DNA of 64,000 nt from Nitzschia sp. DOCU1 (GCA_951394045.1 OX595990.1:2348549-2412548), one strand, 5' to 3'. Positions 12,295-23,903 are shown, counted from the first letter of the stretch. Numbers and translations are program-made. Notes: generated from the letters alone by a model not told the origin.

Positions 12295-12801
12295 ATGAAG
12301 ACTTCAAAAGTACTATCGATTTTCGCCGTGATGGCCCCTTGCACTTTTGCGTTTGTCGGTCATCGAGTACCGGACAGCGCTTCTTCGACTTGTCGTGGCA
12401 TGGTGGGCGGCAGGGGCTGGGACAACTCGGATTTCCTGAGTGGCTTGTCGGGCGATGACGACGTACGCCAAAAAGCTGCAGAAGATTATAACGATTTCTC
12501 AGAGCGCAGGCGAGCTTTTTTGATGAGACAAATGGAAACCATGAAGACACCAGAGGGAAAGGCATTCTTGGAACAGCAACAAATGAGAGCAGCAGTCGGC
12601 GACGACATGCCCATTAAGATGCCGGATCAGGATATTATGAATGTACAAGCGGGAAGTGGTGGAGGATCTCGAATGGCACAAATGATGGCACAGGCCAAGA
12701 AAATGAAAGATATGAAAGAACAAATGAAAGAAATGGGCTTTGAACAAAAGTTTGCGGTTCCTCTGGACGACGATGAAGAAGAAGAAGAAAACGACAAATA
12801 A
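12295..12801 (+). CDS. Small plastid-targeted protein, function unknown
   Basis: A single exon of 168 residues starts with MKTSKVLSIFAVMAPCTFAF, a signal peptide ending in a FAF plastid motif. The ATG at 12295 is chosen because it sits directly before this signal; upstream in-frame sequence adds a poor N-terminus. The mature part is rich in Met, Gln and Lys, with a helical stretch (MAQAKKMKDMKEQMKEMGF) and an acidic tail of Asp and Glu. I recognise no catalytic family. The layout suggests a small helical stromal protein, which is inference. Confidence 0.8.
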   Translation: MKTSKVLSIFAVMAPCTFAFVGHRVPDSASSTCRGMVGGRGWDNSDFLSGLSGDDDVRQKAAEDYNDFSERRRAFLMRQMETMKTPEGKAFLEQQQMRAAVGDDMPIKMPDQDIMNVQAGSGGGSRMAQMMAQAKKMKDMKEQMKEMGFEQKFAVPLDDDEEEEENDK

Positions 12802-13942
12802 GTATGCTCGGGGAGAAGCGTTGTGGGAAAAAGTATCCACAATCTGATTCTCCCTGCCAAGAAGTTTGTGGCTTTCACACCACGCAAAACGGTTTCGATG
12901 CTACGAACGACTCGCTCGTCGCTACATCCCCAGTCACTTCGTCGATTACCTAGTAGATAAACAGGAGTACAGTGACTATAATCAACTACCGTAGTATTAC
13001 GTATGAGCTGCGCTTACATGTGCCTGGCGGAGTTTTTGTGGGCAGTAGGAGGGGCTGCGCTGATCTTGTACTCTAACAATCTGTAGCTACCAGATAAAAA
13101 ACCAAAGTGTTGGACTCAACAATAAGTCACTTTCAGAAGTGAATTGTTGCCCTGCAGTCGAGCGCCTTGACTCGCTTGGAGGTCTCACAAGGCTCAATCC
13201 CAGTAAAGTACCTATAGTATCGCTGGCTATCGCCTAATGACTATGAAAAATGGTTTGCCCTAGTTGAGAAACGGGTCTGAACAGAAGCCTTTTGCTCGCT
13301 GTTTAAGCTCATCGAACAATTGAAACAGCCTTTGTTCATCTAGTACGATAGTTCTGGATCTATCACCCACGGCGATCCTGTTCTGCTACCTTCAACGTAC
13401 ACATAGTAAAGCGTGCCGTGTGGAGACAGCATCAGTCGGATTGATCGAAGAATGAAAAGGGCGGCGACACGCAAGAGCGAGGTTCGCTAGCGAACCCTGT
13501 CTTGGACTGCTTCGACCTAAATTTGTGCTGACGAGGTTGGCAAAGGCGCGCCAGCTTTTTGAATATCTTTGCTCCATTCTCATCAGTAAAACCAAGGCCT
13601 TCTTATTTCCGGTTAAACATTTTTGCAACAAAAATGGCCAGACGCCACGATCCAAACGTTTGTCTTTACAGCTTCTTTAGTTAAACGCTGTCCCTTGCGA
13701 GTCACATCCGATCCCGGATCTCGACCATGAGATCTTTTGATCTTGGAGGTGTGCCCAACCTTACAGTAGAACCTCTATCGCAACAAAAGCGACGCCGTTC
13801 AAGACGAGAGGAGGAAGCGAGCGACCCCACTCTATTTCCTGTTTTGTTATTGAATTACCAGAGGAATAATACTTCATCGCCAGCATAGAAGCGACGATCT
13901 TGAGACTGTATTATCAATTGTCTGGCAGAGACTGTTTTGAGC
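12802..13942. other. Intergenic stretch with possible upstream ORF
   Basis: About 1.1 kb between two plus-strand genes. No conserved protein is visible on either strand; an 87-codon minus frame near 13392-13655 has no family features. The right end should hold the promoter and leader of the exchanger gene, including the small ORF listed separately. Confidence 0.55.
13727..13888 (+). other. 53-codon upstream ORF before the exchanger
   Basis: An ATG at 13727 opens a 53-residue frame closed by TAG at 13886-13888, 55 bp before the chosen exchanger start. Its product is basic in the middle (QQKRRRSRREEE) and resembles a cytosolic tail. It could be a regulatory upstream ORF or an N-terminal exon whose splice donor I cannot find; chance is also possible. 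Confidence 0.3.
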
Positions 13943-15858
13943 ATGATTGGTCCGTCAGTTGTAAGTCCGGCGCAATTTCGACCGACATGAACGGTGCCAG
14001 CGTCAGCCCATATTATGTGAGGGAAAAGGCATGTTTCTGACTTTTTCTTTGTTTCACAGGATCCCGCGGACGTCGGGCTAACAGGTCTTCTATGGCTGTT
14101 TTTGAGTTATGGGTACGCTTTGTACTTTGCTGCGAACATGATTGGCGAGGGTAGCGAGTTACTCCTTCTGGTGCCCAGTATGGCTGGTCTGGTTGGTGGA
14201 GTCGTCTTGCCACTTCTTGGGGCTGTGCCTGATGGAGGTAAGAGGAGACGGGGAGTAGGAATGGACGTGTTGAAATTGTTTGCAGCAGCCTCACCGATGA
14301 TCCAACTTGAATTGGGGCAGCCATCATTTTGTTCAGTGGCCTTGGGTCCCTGGACGCCGCGCAAGAAACTCTTTCTGTTGGTGTAGGCGCCCTAGCAGGG
14401 TCGACTATCATGCTTTTGACTGTGCCGTGGGCGTTGTCGGTGTTTGGGGGTCGAGTAGATATTCGCAACGGAAAGCCCAAGTATATGAGCAAGCCAAAGT
14501 TGTCAGATTACGCAAACATGAAGGCCGAGTTTACCAACACGGGTGTTGCGCTCACTGACGAGGTTAGCCATGCTGGTTTAGTTATGGCTGTCACCACCAT
14601 TCCATACTTTTTGATTCAGGTGCCTGCGGCTTTCATGCACGGGCCGTCGGAAGAAGTAGCGGCCGGCGAGCACTGGTGGTCGTTGGCTGCGCTTTGCTTT
14701 TGTTTGGGCGGTTTGTTTTACTACATGCGGCTGCAGCTTCGCTTCAGTCAAGAGGGCCAGGACAAGGACAAGAGAATCGCAATCACCAAAAAGATTTTGC
14801 ATGAAGGGAAGCTTTCATTGTCGGGAGCTTTGAAAACAACGGTGGAACAGGCGGAAGCTGAAGCAAAGAACAGCGGGCAGGAGTACCAATCAATTGGAGG
14901 TGATGAGCCGGGCTCCTACACTTATCCTCCCCCCACTGTGGCAAGCTACCTCAAGGATATTCTGATCGATGCGTTTAAACTTTATGACGTGGACCGCAGT
15001 GGCACTTTGGAGAAGAAGGAACTTCGTCTATTCTTTAAAGATTTCCATGAGAATATCGCAGAGGAAGACATTGATTGGTTGCTGAGCAAAGCGGATGCTA
15101 ACTCCGATGGAAACATTTCTTTTGATGAGTTCATTGGTTTGGCGTACAATTTGATCGTCTCTCATAGCGAGATCCAAACAACAAAGAAACAGAGAGAAAG
15201 CGTGCTCGTTGTGGAACAAGTCGCAGAAGGGATCTGGAGGGACGAAGACGGCGAAGAAGAAGAGATGCCCGAGGCCTTTACTGCCCTCAGTCCAGAGGAG
15301 CAACAAAAGGCAATCAAGGCTAGAGCATTTCGGATGCTAGCGATCGGTACCGCGATTGTCATCTACTTTTCAGACCCCATGGTCGATGTCATGCAAGAAA
15401 TCGCAGTACGCGCTAAACTCCCTCCATTCTATGTGAGTTTCGTGCTCGCGCCGCTTGCTTCCAATGCTAGCGAAGTCGTTGCAAGTATGTACTATGCTGG
15501 GAAAAAGACAAGAAAGACAATTTCAGTATCGCTTTCAGCGCTCGAGGGTGCCGCCTCAATGAACAATACATTCTGGTAAATACAAGTGGGAACAATTCTT
15601 GAGTGCGTCCAGCCCCTGATGCTCACACGTCCAAATCATATTTCTTGTAGCTTGTCCATCTTTATGACTCTTATCTTCGTCCGAGGTCTGGCTTGGCAGT
15701 ATAGTGCAGAGACGATTGCCATTGTGGTTGTTGAGTTCATTATGGCGTACTTGGTGCAAAGGGATGTTATGACGACGGCGACTGCCGTAATGGTCCTACT
15801 CATCTTCCCGCTCAGTTTGGTTCTGGTGGCGACTCTTGAACACTTTGGGTTTGATTAG
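13943..15858 (+). CDS. Na+/Ca2+ exchanger-like protein with EF-hands (NCL type)
   Basis: Four exons (13943-13960, 14060-14237, 14321-15575, 15651-15858) with introns of 99, 83 and 75 nt give 552 residues. Each junction restores a conserved motif. The first alpha repeat (GEGSELLLLVPSMAGLVGG, then LLGAVPDGAIILFSGLGS) is completed by intron 2 removal, and the second (APLASNASEVVAS, then MNNTFCLSIF) by intron 3. Two canonical EF-hand loops lie between the two membrane halves at about 288-299 (DVDRSGTLEKKE) and 324-335 (DANSDGNISFDE). This is the order of plant NCL exchangers, where cytosolic Ca2+ binding is thought to tune transport. The family moves Ca2+ out of the cytosol in exchange for Na+ or H+. 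The six-residue first exon (MIGPSV) is the least certain part; an earlier N-terminal exon could exist. Confidence 0.88.
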
Positions 15859-16421
15859 GAGTTGAAATGTACTTGTTTCCGGGGGATCCAAATCTTTCGA
15901 GAAAAGTACACGGCGGTTCATTACGCAAGGACAACGAGAGATTTCCGAGCGCTGGATTAGTTATTCCTTTTAAGTGTAGTTGTAGTATGATAGCAGCAGC
16001 TTGGACGTCCACAAAATAATCTCGTTCGGAATCTGTGCTCTTTTCTGATACATCATAAATTGGCCTGCAAAAAAGCTACATCATCTCTCTCGTGTTCCTT
16101 CCAGAAGTGGTCGAGGTAGTCGATTTGTGCATGATGAATGAAGGATCTCTCATAGTAGAGATCTCTCGTTGTTGTTGTTGCATTCCACTTGGTATTGATG
16201 AGGTTGTGGTTCCGTCTATCTTCAGGCTCATTTCATCTCCCGTGATAGAAAATCTCACTGCCTCCAAAATTGGCCAATAATTCAAGCAAGAGGCCAGGCA
16301 GCACTCCTCTCAGTGGTCGCCCAATCTTCCTTTTTGCTGACTCGAGAGCCACTGGACGAACGTATCTACCAGGCCTGCATCGGCGCTCCCTGCAATTTCA
16401 CTGCTACTGATCCGGCCCTCC
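15859..16421. other. Intergenic stretch
   Basis: About 560 bp between two plus-strand genes. It must hold the 3' end of the exchanger transcript and the promoter of the mutase gene. No further gene, repeat or RNA is visible. Confidence 0.6.
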
Positions 16422-17596
16422 ATGACGGCAGCTGTGGCTCGTTCACGACCTTTATTAGGAAACAAGTCACTACGACTTTATGATCGGATAAGATTTACCT
16501 CCCTCTCTTGCAGAAATGCCAGCAGCACAGCCAACGTGGTTTTCCTTCGACACGGACAAAGCTTATGGAATAAGATTCCCACGTTTAGCGGCTGGTGCGA
16601 TGTGCCATTGACAGAACATGGGGTAGAACAGGCAACCGAAGCTGGACTACTTTTGCGACAGCGTGGCCTCGAATTCGATATCGCGTATACCTCTCGGCTA
16701 CAGCGAGCCAGAATCACCTGTGAGACTGTCATAAAGGCCTTGGCCGCGCCTGGGGAAATACCGATGGTTTCGGCTTGGCAGCTCAATGAACGTCACTACG
16801 GTAAACTGCAGGGACGGGCGAAAGACGACCCAACACTGATAGCGAAATATGGCGAGACGCAGATTACGCGGTGGAGACGTGAATTCAACGCTAGACCCCC
16901 AGCTATGGACGAAAGTCATCCTTACTTTGAGCCTCCTCCAGCACCCCTGACCGGTAAGCCTCTCAGCAACAGTGACATTTCTGTTCGAAGCATGCCCCAA
17001 CAGATCCTTTTCCGTCGACTTCCAAAGAATCCCTAGAAGACTGTCAGAAGCGCATCCTATTGTATTGGAGAGAAACCATCGTCCCGTCGATGAATCCAGG
17101 CGGTAACATCTTGTTTGTTGCTCATGCGAACACGATACGAGCAATCACGGCGTATTTGGACGAAATTCCGCCTGAAAAAGTTACTACCATTCACATCGCC
17201 AATTCCGTTCCTTGCGTCTACCATATTGATCTGCGAAGTGGAAAGGCAGTTGACATGGGTGATTGCAGAACAGAGTATTCCAGCAAGGGACACTGGTTGC
17301 TGAGCGAGGCAAATCAGGAACGACTCGTCAAGAAGCTGGGAGGGAGTAGTGAAAGTTTTGCCAGATCGATCTTTCATGCGTGGGACACAGATTCTGACGG
17401 AGTCTTGACGAAAGAGGAAATCAAAAAAGGTCTTTACACGTGGAAAAATGACGATCAGGCCCTGTCGACTCTGGTGGGCAAGCTTTGGGAAGAACTAAAC
17501 AATATTGATGATTCCGGACCTATCACGCTCGAAAAATTTCAAAGATACGCTCTTTTGGGCGCGAAGAAGCACAATCTGCCTTTCTTCTTGAGATGA
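16422..17596 (+). CDS. Phosphoglycerate mutase with C-terminal EF-hand
   Basis: Two exons (16422-16953, 17004-17596) are split by a 50-nt intron, the shortest here; splicing turns PAPLT into a continuous run with DPFPSTSKESLEDC and keeps frame. The 374-residue product has the histidine phosphatase signature FLRHGQSLWN (His44), GWCDVPLTEHG, SRLQRARITCETV, LNERHYGKLQG, and the second active His in AHANTIRAI (about 218), as in cofactor-dependent phosphoglycerate mutase, which interconverts 3- and 2-phosphoglycerate. After the enzyme comes a canonical EF-hand loop at about 305-316 (DTDSDGVLTKEE) and a degenerate partner near NIDDSGPITLEKF. The basic N-terminus of about 38 residues suits mitochondrial import, where diatoms run lower glycolysis; this location is inferred. 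Confidence 0.9.
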
Positions 17597-17770
17597 ATTC
17601 TTGCGGTTGCGAGTTGAATTGATTCCTCGTCGCACATGGTCCCAGTCCATGACAAATGCCATTTTCCCAACTCCTCGAAAACGGTATCTACTTTTCACTG
17701 TTGCATATAGTTGGGTCTAGTTTCGAAATGAGAGCTAGATCTACGATAAAGTGGTGTATCGACACTAAAT

Positions 17771-18388
17771 CTACGACGAAGGAGGCTTTGCACCCGACGT
17801 ATCCACGGGGCTCAACAGATTGGACAACCAGTTTCCAATAGACGGCCCTGCTACCCTTGTCTGCTTCATCGCAACTTCCACTGGATCGTCCGGATACACC
17901 TTAAGATTAAATCCATACTCGAACTCCGATTCAAAGCCCTTGAGCTTCGGGAACGTTCGCACAATCGAAGCTTTCAGGGCCTCCTCGTTAGCGAAAATGG
18001 CATCACTGACTTGTGCATTTCGGGGCACTGCAATGCTTCCACAGGGCAACCAGGATTTGTCCTCGCCGCCAAATTGTCGAACAAAAATCGAGTATTCCTG
18101 CCCACCAGAAGCTGCAATTTTGTCGTAATTGCTTCCCATCTTTTCCCGCTCGACCTGCGCGGCAGACTTCTCCCGCTTTACTGGTTTGCTGTCCGGATCA
18201 AAGCCTTTGGCCATTTCCACTATCGTGCTACATATCGCGAAATATAAGTGACATTCATAATTAAAAAGGTGGAGAGCATTTTCACGAAAGACTCACCTCC
18301 GGCGCACTGAAGATCCATGTGGGGTCACTGTGAAAGCGGCCACCAAAGTTGGCATAAGCATGGCGGCAATGATGATGAAGCTTTTCAT
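17771..18388 (-). CDS. Small conserved plastid protein
   Basis: Exons 18388-18297 and 18227-17771 are joined over a 69-nt intron (phase 2), giving 182 residues. The first exon alone supplies the signal peptide and plastid motif (MLMPTLVAAF-TVTP); without it the second exon lacks a proper start. The mature part carries a compact domain with EYSIFVRQFGGEDKSWLPCG and a later YGFNLKVYPDDPVEVA. It resembles small proteins shared by cyanobacteria and plastids (DUF6523-like), a tentative match made from memory of the pattern. A thylakoid or stromal accessory role is inference. Confidence 0.8.
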
Positions 18389-19197
18389 TCTTTCGTTTTC
18401 AGTTGTGAAACCGTCGACTGTTATAAAATGCTAATAGCGGCAATCTGAGATAATGAAACAGGTTGTGATCGACTGCTGGTGTTTGTTTGCTGGTCGTCTG
18501 CAGAACAAAATTCGCGCCACATCCTCATCTGATTGCGTGGTCATGTCATGCCATCGTCATGGGCGAAAAACGGGGATTTCGGCAAAAAAGATGATGCCAG
18601 GACCACGTCACCGCCAAGAGCGTTGTCATAGATATGAAACATAAGTAAGATTCGGGAACATATATAAGTACGTATCTCATTGGCCACCAAACGCTCTTCT
18701 ACGAGTAGCGACTAGCGAAGATAGCTAGCCTGTTGTTACCTGGTAAAAGGTGCAATACCATAGCTCATGTAGTAGCAAAGTCAGTGCTAGTGACCGGGTT
18801 TCAATTTCAAGTTGCAGTTCCGACCGCTCTAAATTGGTCGAGGAAGCTTTTAATTTAGACACTCTTTTTCGATGTCCGACTGACGACCACTTGTGGCAAA
18901 GAATACAAGATCGACTCTCATGTCTACACGACTCATCGATCTCGCTCGAGGGCGGCGACTACTTCCCTCGTTGTACACGTACTTTCCTTTCCGTGCAGAG
19001 CAGGCATCATCAGCCGACCCATCCACTCCTAGCTAGCGTATCATCATTTATCGATATGAGTATAGGCTAGTAGGTAATGTGGATTATTTGCACGCGAAAC
19101 GGATCTAGACTAGTGATAGTTAGTAAAAGGTTCCGGCATGTTATCATGACAGTCCAGGCATCAGTTGTGGGCAAGAGCTCCCCACATCTCTATGCGA
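18389..19197. other. Intergenic stretch
   Basis: About 800 bp upstream of the small plastid protein and downstream of the CRAL-TRIO gene. A TATA-like run (acatatataag, near 18658-18668) is present but cannot be tied to a gene. No coding or RNA feature is supported. Confidence 0.55.
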
Positions 19198-20734
19198 CTA
19201 CATTTTCGGTTTCTTGAAGGGAGTCTGGAAGCTCTCAAACCCGTTCCCACCTTCCTCCGCTTCAGAGATTTGACGTCGGCTGCGAAACATGTGGCTAATC
19301 TTGTTTTTCGCACAAAGCTCATCAACTTCTTCCCATTGCTCATTTTCGAGCTTTAGGAACCTTCCTGATCTGTCGCGGATTTGCTTAAGAATTTCGACGG
19401 TAATTTCTGTTTTCCCTCGTTTGGAAGCAGCCTCGTAACGTGCGAGATTAGCCTCGACAACGGCTCGACACCAGACATTGCCTTTGTGATTTTGGTAGGA
19501 TTTCCCACGACCATAGATGATATCATTTTCTCGTGGAATTATTTTCGTGACAGAAGCTTTCCCACTGCCCTCTGTGGAACTGCTGCTCTCGTCCATTTGA
19601 GTCGAAGACATGCTCCTCGACCTCTCCTCCATCCCAAGCCTTTCTTCGATCCATTTCAAGTGTTGTGTCGTGTCAACGCTGGTATCCATTGTTGACATGG
19701 GGAAATTCTTCCCATGAATGCCGAATGTCGATAGCGTATACATACATTCAATGTGCGACATAAAGTGCGCCCTAAATCGCGCTCGAATTTCCTCACCGGA
19801 CACAACCATACCGAGATTGATGAGCGGTCGTTGCCAATCACAATCATAACAGTAGTGGATGCAGTTGATTCTCACTGGAACTGACTTTGTGATTCGAGCC
19901 GCTCGCCAGATTGCCTCGCGTTCCACTTGTCGGTCGGGTGTGGATCCAATCGTATACATGAGACACACGATGCCTGCCTTTTGGCTCGACTCAGATTCGG
20001 TCGCCGCCATAATTGTGTAATAATATGTTCTCATCTAGTAGAACAGGACGGAATGAATGAATGAATGAAGGTTAGACAAGATGTAGAAAGCGCGAAATAT
20101 CAGCCATGCCATTCAGTGTCAACGCTCTTACCCGGCTCATTACGGAACAACCGATTGGACTTTGGATATACGGCCAGTGCGCGAGGACCACCCTTCCTGA
20201 ATTATCTCTTTCCGGCAAGATTTGGAAGATCCCTCGCCGAAGGAAATCCATATCCGCCTCATCAAAGTCATCGGTCAGAGTGACATCCCTTCCGAGACAT
20301 TTTGATCCAAATAGCTCCAACTTTGTCTCAAAGAACGCCACCATTGCAGCAGCAGCATCCTTGGCATGAAATCGATGCCCCCGTAAAAATCTCAACCTCA
20401 AGGCAACGCTGTGGACATAGTCCGGCGATTGCTGCGCAGCTTCTAGATAGGCTGCCTTATGCGCAAGTTTGTCAATTTCTTCCTGCAGTTCCCGGAGGGC
20501 TTTTGAAACAATGTCTGGGTTTTCTTCGATGCTTCCGCTCACGCCATGAATATCCGCAAAAATGTTGTCTCGCTCTTGAATCGAGAGTTGATTGAGCTCT
20601 TTTGCCAAGATGGCATACGCGGAGTCTGGGCCGGGATCCTCGGGAGGCGGCAACGAAGGCAAGTTGGCCGGTTGTTTGTGGAGAGCGTCCAGATACAACT
20701 GGCTCTGAACGTCTTGGAAAAAGGATGAAGGCAT
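19198..20734 (-). CDS. CRAL-TRIO (Sec14-like) protein fused to DUF6824
   Basis: Two exons (20734-20132, 20034-19198) joined over a 97-nt phase-0 intron encode 479 residues. The N-terminal half holds the CRAL-TRIO N helix region (ALRLRFLRGHRFHAKDAA) and then a Sec14-like lipid-binding domain that crosses the intron (RVVLAHWPYIQ, then IVCLMYTIGSTPDRQ and INCIHYCYDCDW). A Ser-rich linker leads to a C-terminal DUF6824-type domain at about 370-455 (ENDIIYGRGKSYQNHKGN, then KISHMFRSRR). Sec14-like domains move or sense lipids between membranes; DUF6824 has no known role and appears mainly in diatoms. The intron holds a GAAT tetranucleotide run. Calling the two halves separate genes would leave the lipid domain cut in the middle. 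Confidence 0.88.
20051..20069. repeat. GAAT tetranucleotide repeat
   Basis: Four near-perfect GAAT units lie inside the intron of the CRAL-TRIO gene. It is a short simple repeat with no sign of function. Confidence 0.85.
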
Positions 20735-21781
20735 TGAAATGGTGACGGTACGATACCTGGGCTGAATATAGACAACAAGGTCAACAACTCTCTCTACTGA
20801 CTACGGTAGAGAGGAGGAAGGCTCTTTCGGATGGACATCCAACCATCCAATTGTGAAATTTGATCACGGAGAGAGATGGCGTACCGATACAATACTGCAA
20901 AGGGTATCGATACCTCTTGTTATGTATCAAGCTCTTCCGCGCAGACGCGAGGCCTCATTTCCAAAAATCGGGCTCATTCACCATAACTGGTGTTGTACGT
21001 AAAAATAAAATTACACTCGGATAACACGAGTTATCGCGCTGCGCACGATTTTTGGAAATGAGGCCTCGCCTCTCCGCGGAAGAGCTTATGGCGATCCACC
21101 TCTCGCGTGTGGTGCGTGTGCAGGCCAGCGTTTGCTGAAATGACTGACCCGTGGGCTCTCGTGGTCCCGCCGCAAGAGAATATCGTGTTGTGTCTCTGTA
21201 GTTTCGATACTTATTCCATGTTTCTTGTTCTTTCAATATATGGATTATTGCCTAAAGCTGGATTATTAAATGATATTCTTATTTAAAGGGTCATGATGAA
21301 GAAGCGGCCAAAAACGTACCAGTCGCCAGTTCGCGAACATTGTTGTCCCCGTTTACTTTCGCTGATGATAGCGCACATGAATCAATCGAATCAACCTTTA
21401 GTTATGCGGTTTTTCGCCGAAAGAGTCGATTCATCCGATGATTGATTCCTTCATTCGAACAAACCCGGGAGCGTACGTTCGTCCCCCCGCCCCCCGCCCC
21501 GGACCGAAAAATGACTCGACTCCTCCGATCCTTCCAAGACTATCGGAGTCAGTCCACGGACGGACGGTCTCCGAAAGGAAGGGGAAAGGGCGACGAGCTC
21601 TTATTTATTTTTGGAGTTTGGCGAGGATAGATATCCCATAAGCTGGCCTGCTGCCACAGCAATGCCGCCAGGAGGAATCAATCACCATAATCGACAAGCA
21701 CATGTTGCCACTCCTTATACGATTTGTTTGAGGATCCAGAGGGCTATTTCTTCTTCCGACCCTGTCTCCATCGAGTCAACC
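20735..21781. other. Divergent intergenic region with inverted repeat
   Basis: About 1 kb between divergent genes. It holds the 42-bp inverted repeat described separately and short Asp/Arg-type open frames without family features. The right third (21420-21600) is rich in short repeats of GACTC and CCGA type. No protein or RNA gene is supported. Confidence 0.6.
20929..21087. repeat. 42-bp inverted repeat with 75-bp spacer
   Basis: The arms 20929-20970 and 21046-21087 are reverse complements with two mismatches. Each contains the core aggcctcatttccaaaaa. The spacer holds a second, smaller palindrome (gataac-acga-gttatc). The structure could be a small non-autonomous element or an RNA hairpin. 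There is no open reading frame inside and no clear target-site duplication by eye. Confidence 0.85.
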
Positions 21782-23903
21782 ATGGCATCCCGAAAAGGTT
21801 GTAATCCGATTTTGGTGGTCTTGCTGTGCTGCATTTCCTTCGTACTTGGATACACTCTGGCGATGCTTAAAGTACCTGGCAGTCACACGGATTTTGCCAT
21901 GGCAATGTCAAATATCATGGAGATTCCTGGCGGCTTTATGATGCAGGCGCCATCGGCTGAATCCCCCGACAACAATAAAAGAGACCCGAGAGTGACTCAG
22001 CTCGAGGACTATCTGGCCCAGTTGGTCGATTCGACGGTGGGGGCTGAGGTTATACGGACGGCATCTTTGACTGCAGAGGAACTCAAGCTTCTATTTCGAG
22101 GGGCGCTGATACAGGCTCTTACTATAGAAAAATACGGATGCGACACGTCTTCTACTGTCCGTAACAAGGATCAACTACCGTCGGTACCCCCCGAGGAGGA
22201 GAAACCACCTCTTCCGCCGCCGCCGCCACCACCACCACCACCAGAAGTTGTTATCGAGACTCCCCGTAAAAGAAGAATTCCCAAGATGAGAACCCTACAG
22301 CATTTCAGTGGTATTGGCAAAATTGATCGTAAAGAATTCACAGAGATCATTGATACGGGGAGCCCTATAGGGCTCCTCAAAAAGCCCAATCCTGGAGTAA
22401 TGATCTTGTACGGATCTGCAGAGAGTCTACCGACCAAATTAGAGTTCTCGGAATCGGCCGTCTTTGCCGACACGACCATGGTGAACATCCCAGCAGAAGA
22501 AGCCGTAGCCAACTGCCGCCAAGTTTCGGTGATTCTGGTTAAGGACACAAAAGAGCCCGTTTGTTGGGCATTTGTTCCGGGACAAGAGGCTTTTCACATA
22601 CAAAAATGGCTCCGAGTGCCAAAGGGATATCGTGCCAAATTCGACCCCAAAGCACCTCTTCGATTGGTGAGCCGTGGTTACGATCCCGTGTCTGGTTTGG
22701 AACACCCCCGACTCCCTACTGAAACAGAGGCGAAGACGCATCGACTATGGTTGGGCTCCTATCTTACGAACGTTGTACGCTTGTTGCAGAGCCTGCGTCC
22801 GCTCGCGGATCGGGTAGCGGTCAATAATCAGCTCATTATAAGCGTTGTGAACGTGGGGCAGTCAGATGTGTTATTGAATTTTGCATGTGCCGCAAGGAAT
22901 CGGGGGTTCAATGTATCAAACATGTTGGTGTTTGTTTTGGATGAAGAATCGAAAACACTGGTGGAAGGACTCGGTATGACGGCTTTTTACGACTTCCAAT
23001 TCCTTGGCAGATTGCCAAGCAAGGAACCAAAAGTCTTTGGTGACGCAATTTTCACAGGTATTGTCTACGCCAAATTGATTGCCACGCATCTCGTGTCCCT
23101 GCTGGGGTACGACTTTTTGTATCAAGACGTGGATGTAGTTTGGTACAAGGATCCTCTATCGTTTTTCAACGACCCCGAGCTAGCGGATCCAGATTGGGAC
23201 ATGTATTTTCAGGTACGTATTATGTGTGTGATCTCGTCGGATGGGACAAAGACAGAATGCCCAACCCCTCGACGACTCATGCGCTCTGGTGATTTTACTG
23301 TAGGATGACATGAATCCGGCAGTCAGGTACCAGCCATTAAGAGGCAATACTGGCTTTTACTATGTTCGCAATAACAACAGAACGAGGTCTGCCCTGAAAG
23401 ATGCAATTCTTAAAACAGACCAGCTGGAAACCTCCCGAAGTCAGCAGCAAACTCTTTTGGAGATTCTCTCGGAGCATATTTCATATCATGGTCTTAGAGT
23501 CAAGGTGTTTGACGGTCGTGATACTGCCTACTTTCCTACAGGAGGTCATTTCCATCTTCTCAAGGGTTTCATGAAATCTTTTCTTGCGGGTGAACTTACT
23601 GACGTTTTCATGTTCCATATGAACTGGACCAAGAACAAGAGAGAAAAACTGGATTTCATGAAGCAGATGGGTTTGTGGTTCGTTCAGAAAACTTGCGACA
23701 TGGGAACTTTTATGAACAAGACGCTTTCGGCACCTAATATGTCGCCGCAGAACGCTAGCACGAATGGGCTTGAGAATTCAGCGATCGTGAATGCATGCTG
23801 TTCTAGAGAACCAGTGTTCAGTTGTCATTTCCGCGACAAGCCGAGCATGAAGTCATGTAAGCACAGGCCGCCATATGTTCCCGGTGCCAAGTCGTGGTGG
23901 TAG
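21782..23903 (+). CDS. Type II membrane nucleotide-sugar transferase (GT77-like)
   Basis: Two exons (21782-23212, 23304-23903) with a 91-nt phase-0 intron encode 676 residues. The start MASRKGCNP directly precedes a transmembrane anchor (PILVVLLCCISFVLGYTL), which makes a type II Golgi protein; the upstream in-frame extension is rejected for that reason. A Pro run lies near residue 140. The C-terminal half carries the DxD-type metal and nucleotide-sugar motif YQDVDVVWYKDP with Asp449 and Asp451, then a conserved N-terminal flank (LLNFACAARNRGF) and GGHFHLLKGFMKSFLAGE after the intron. The family (PF03407) adds sugars such as galactose or xylose to glycoproteins or wall glycans. The acceptor is unknown. 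Splicing joins MYFQ to DDMNPAVRYQP without frame change. Confidence 0.88.

Noticed and set aside
13144..13210. Stretch with a ggctcaatccc run that looks like a tRNA T-arm
   Set aside because: No acceptor stem, D-arm or anticodon stem can be paired.
13392..13655. 87-codon minus-strand frame
   Set aside because: No domain, signal or neighbouring exon.
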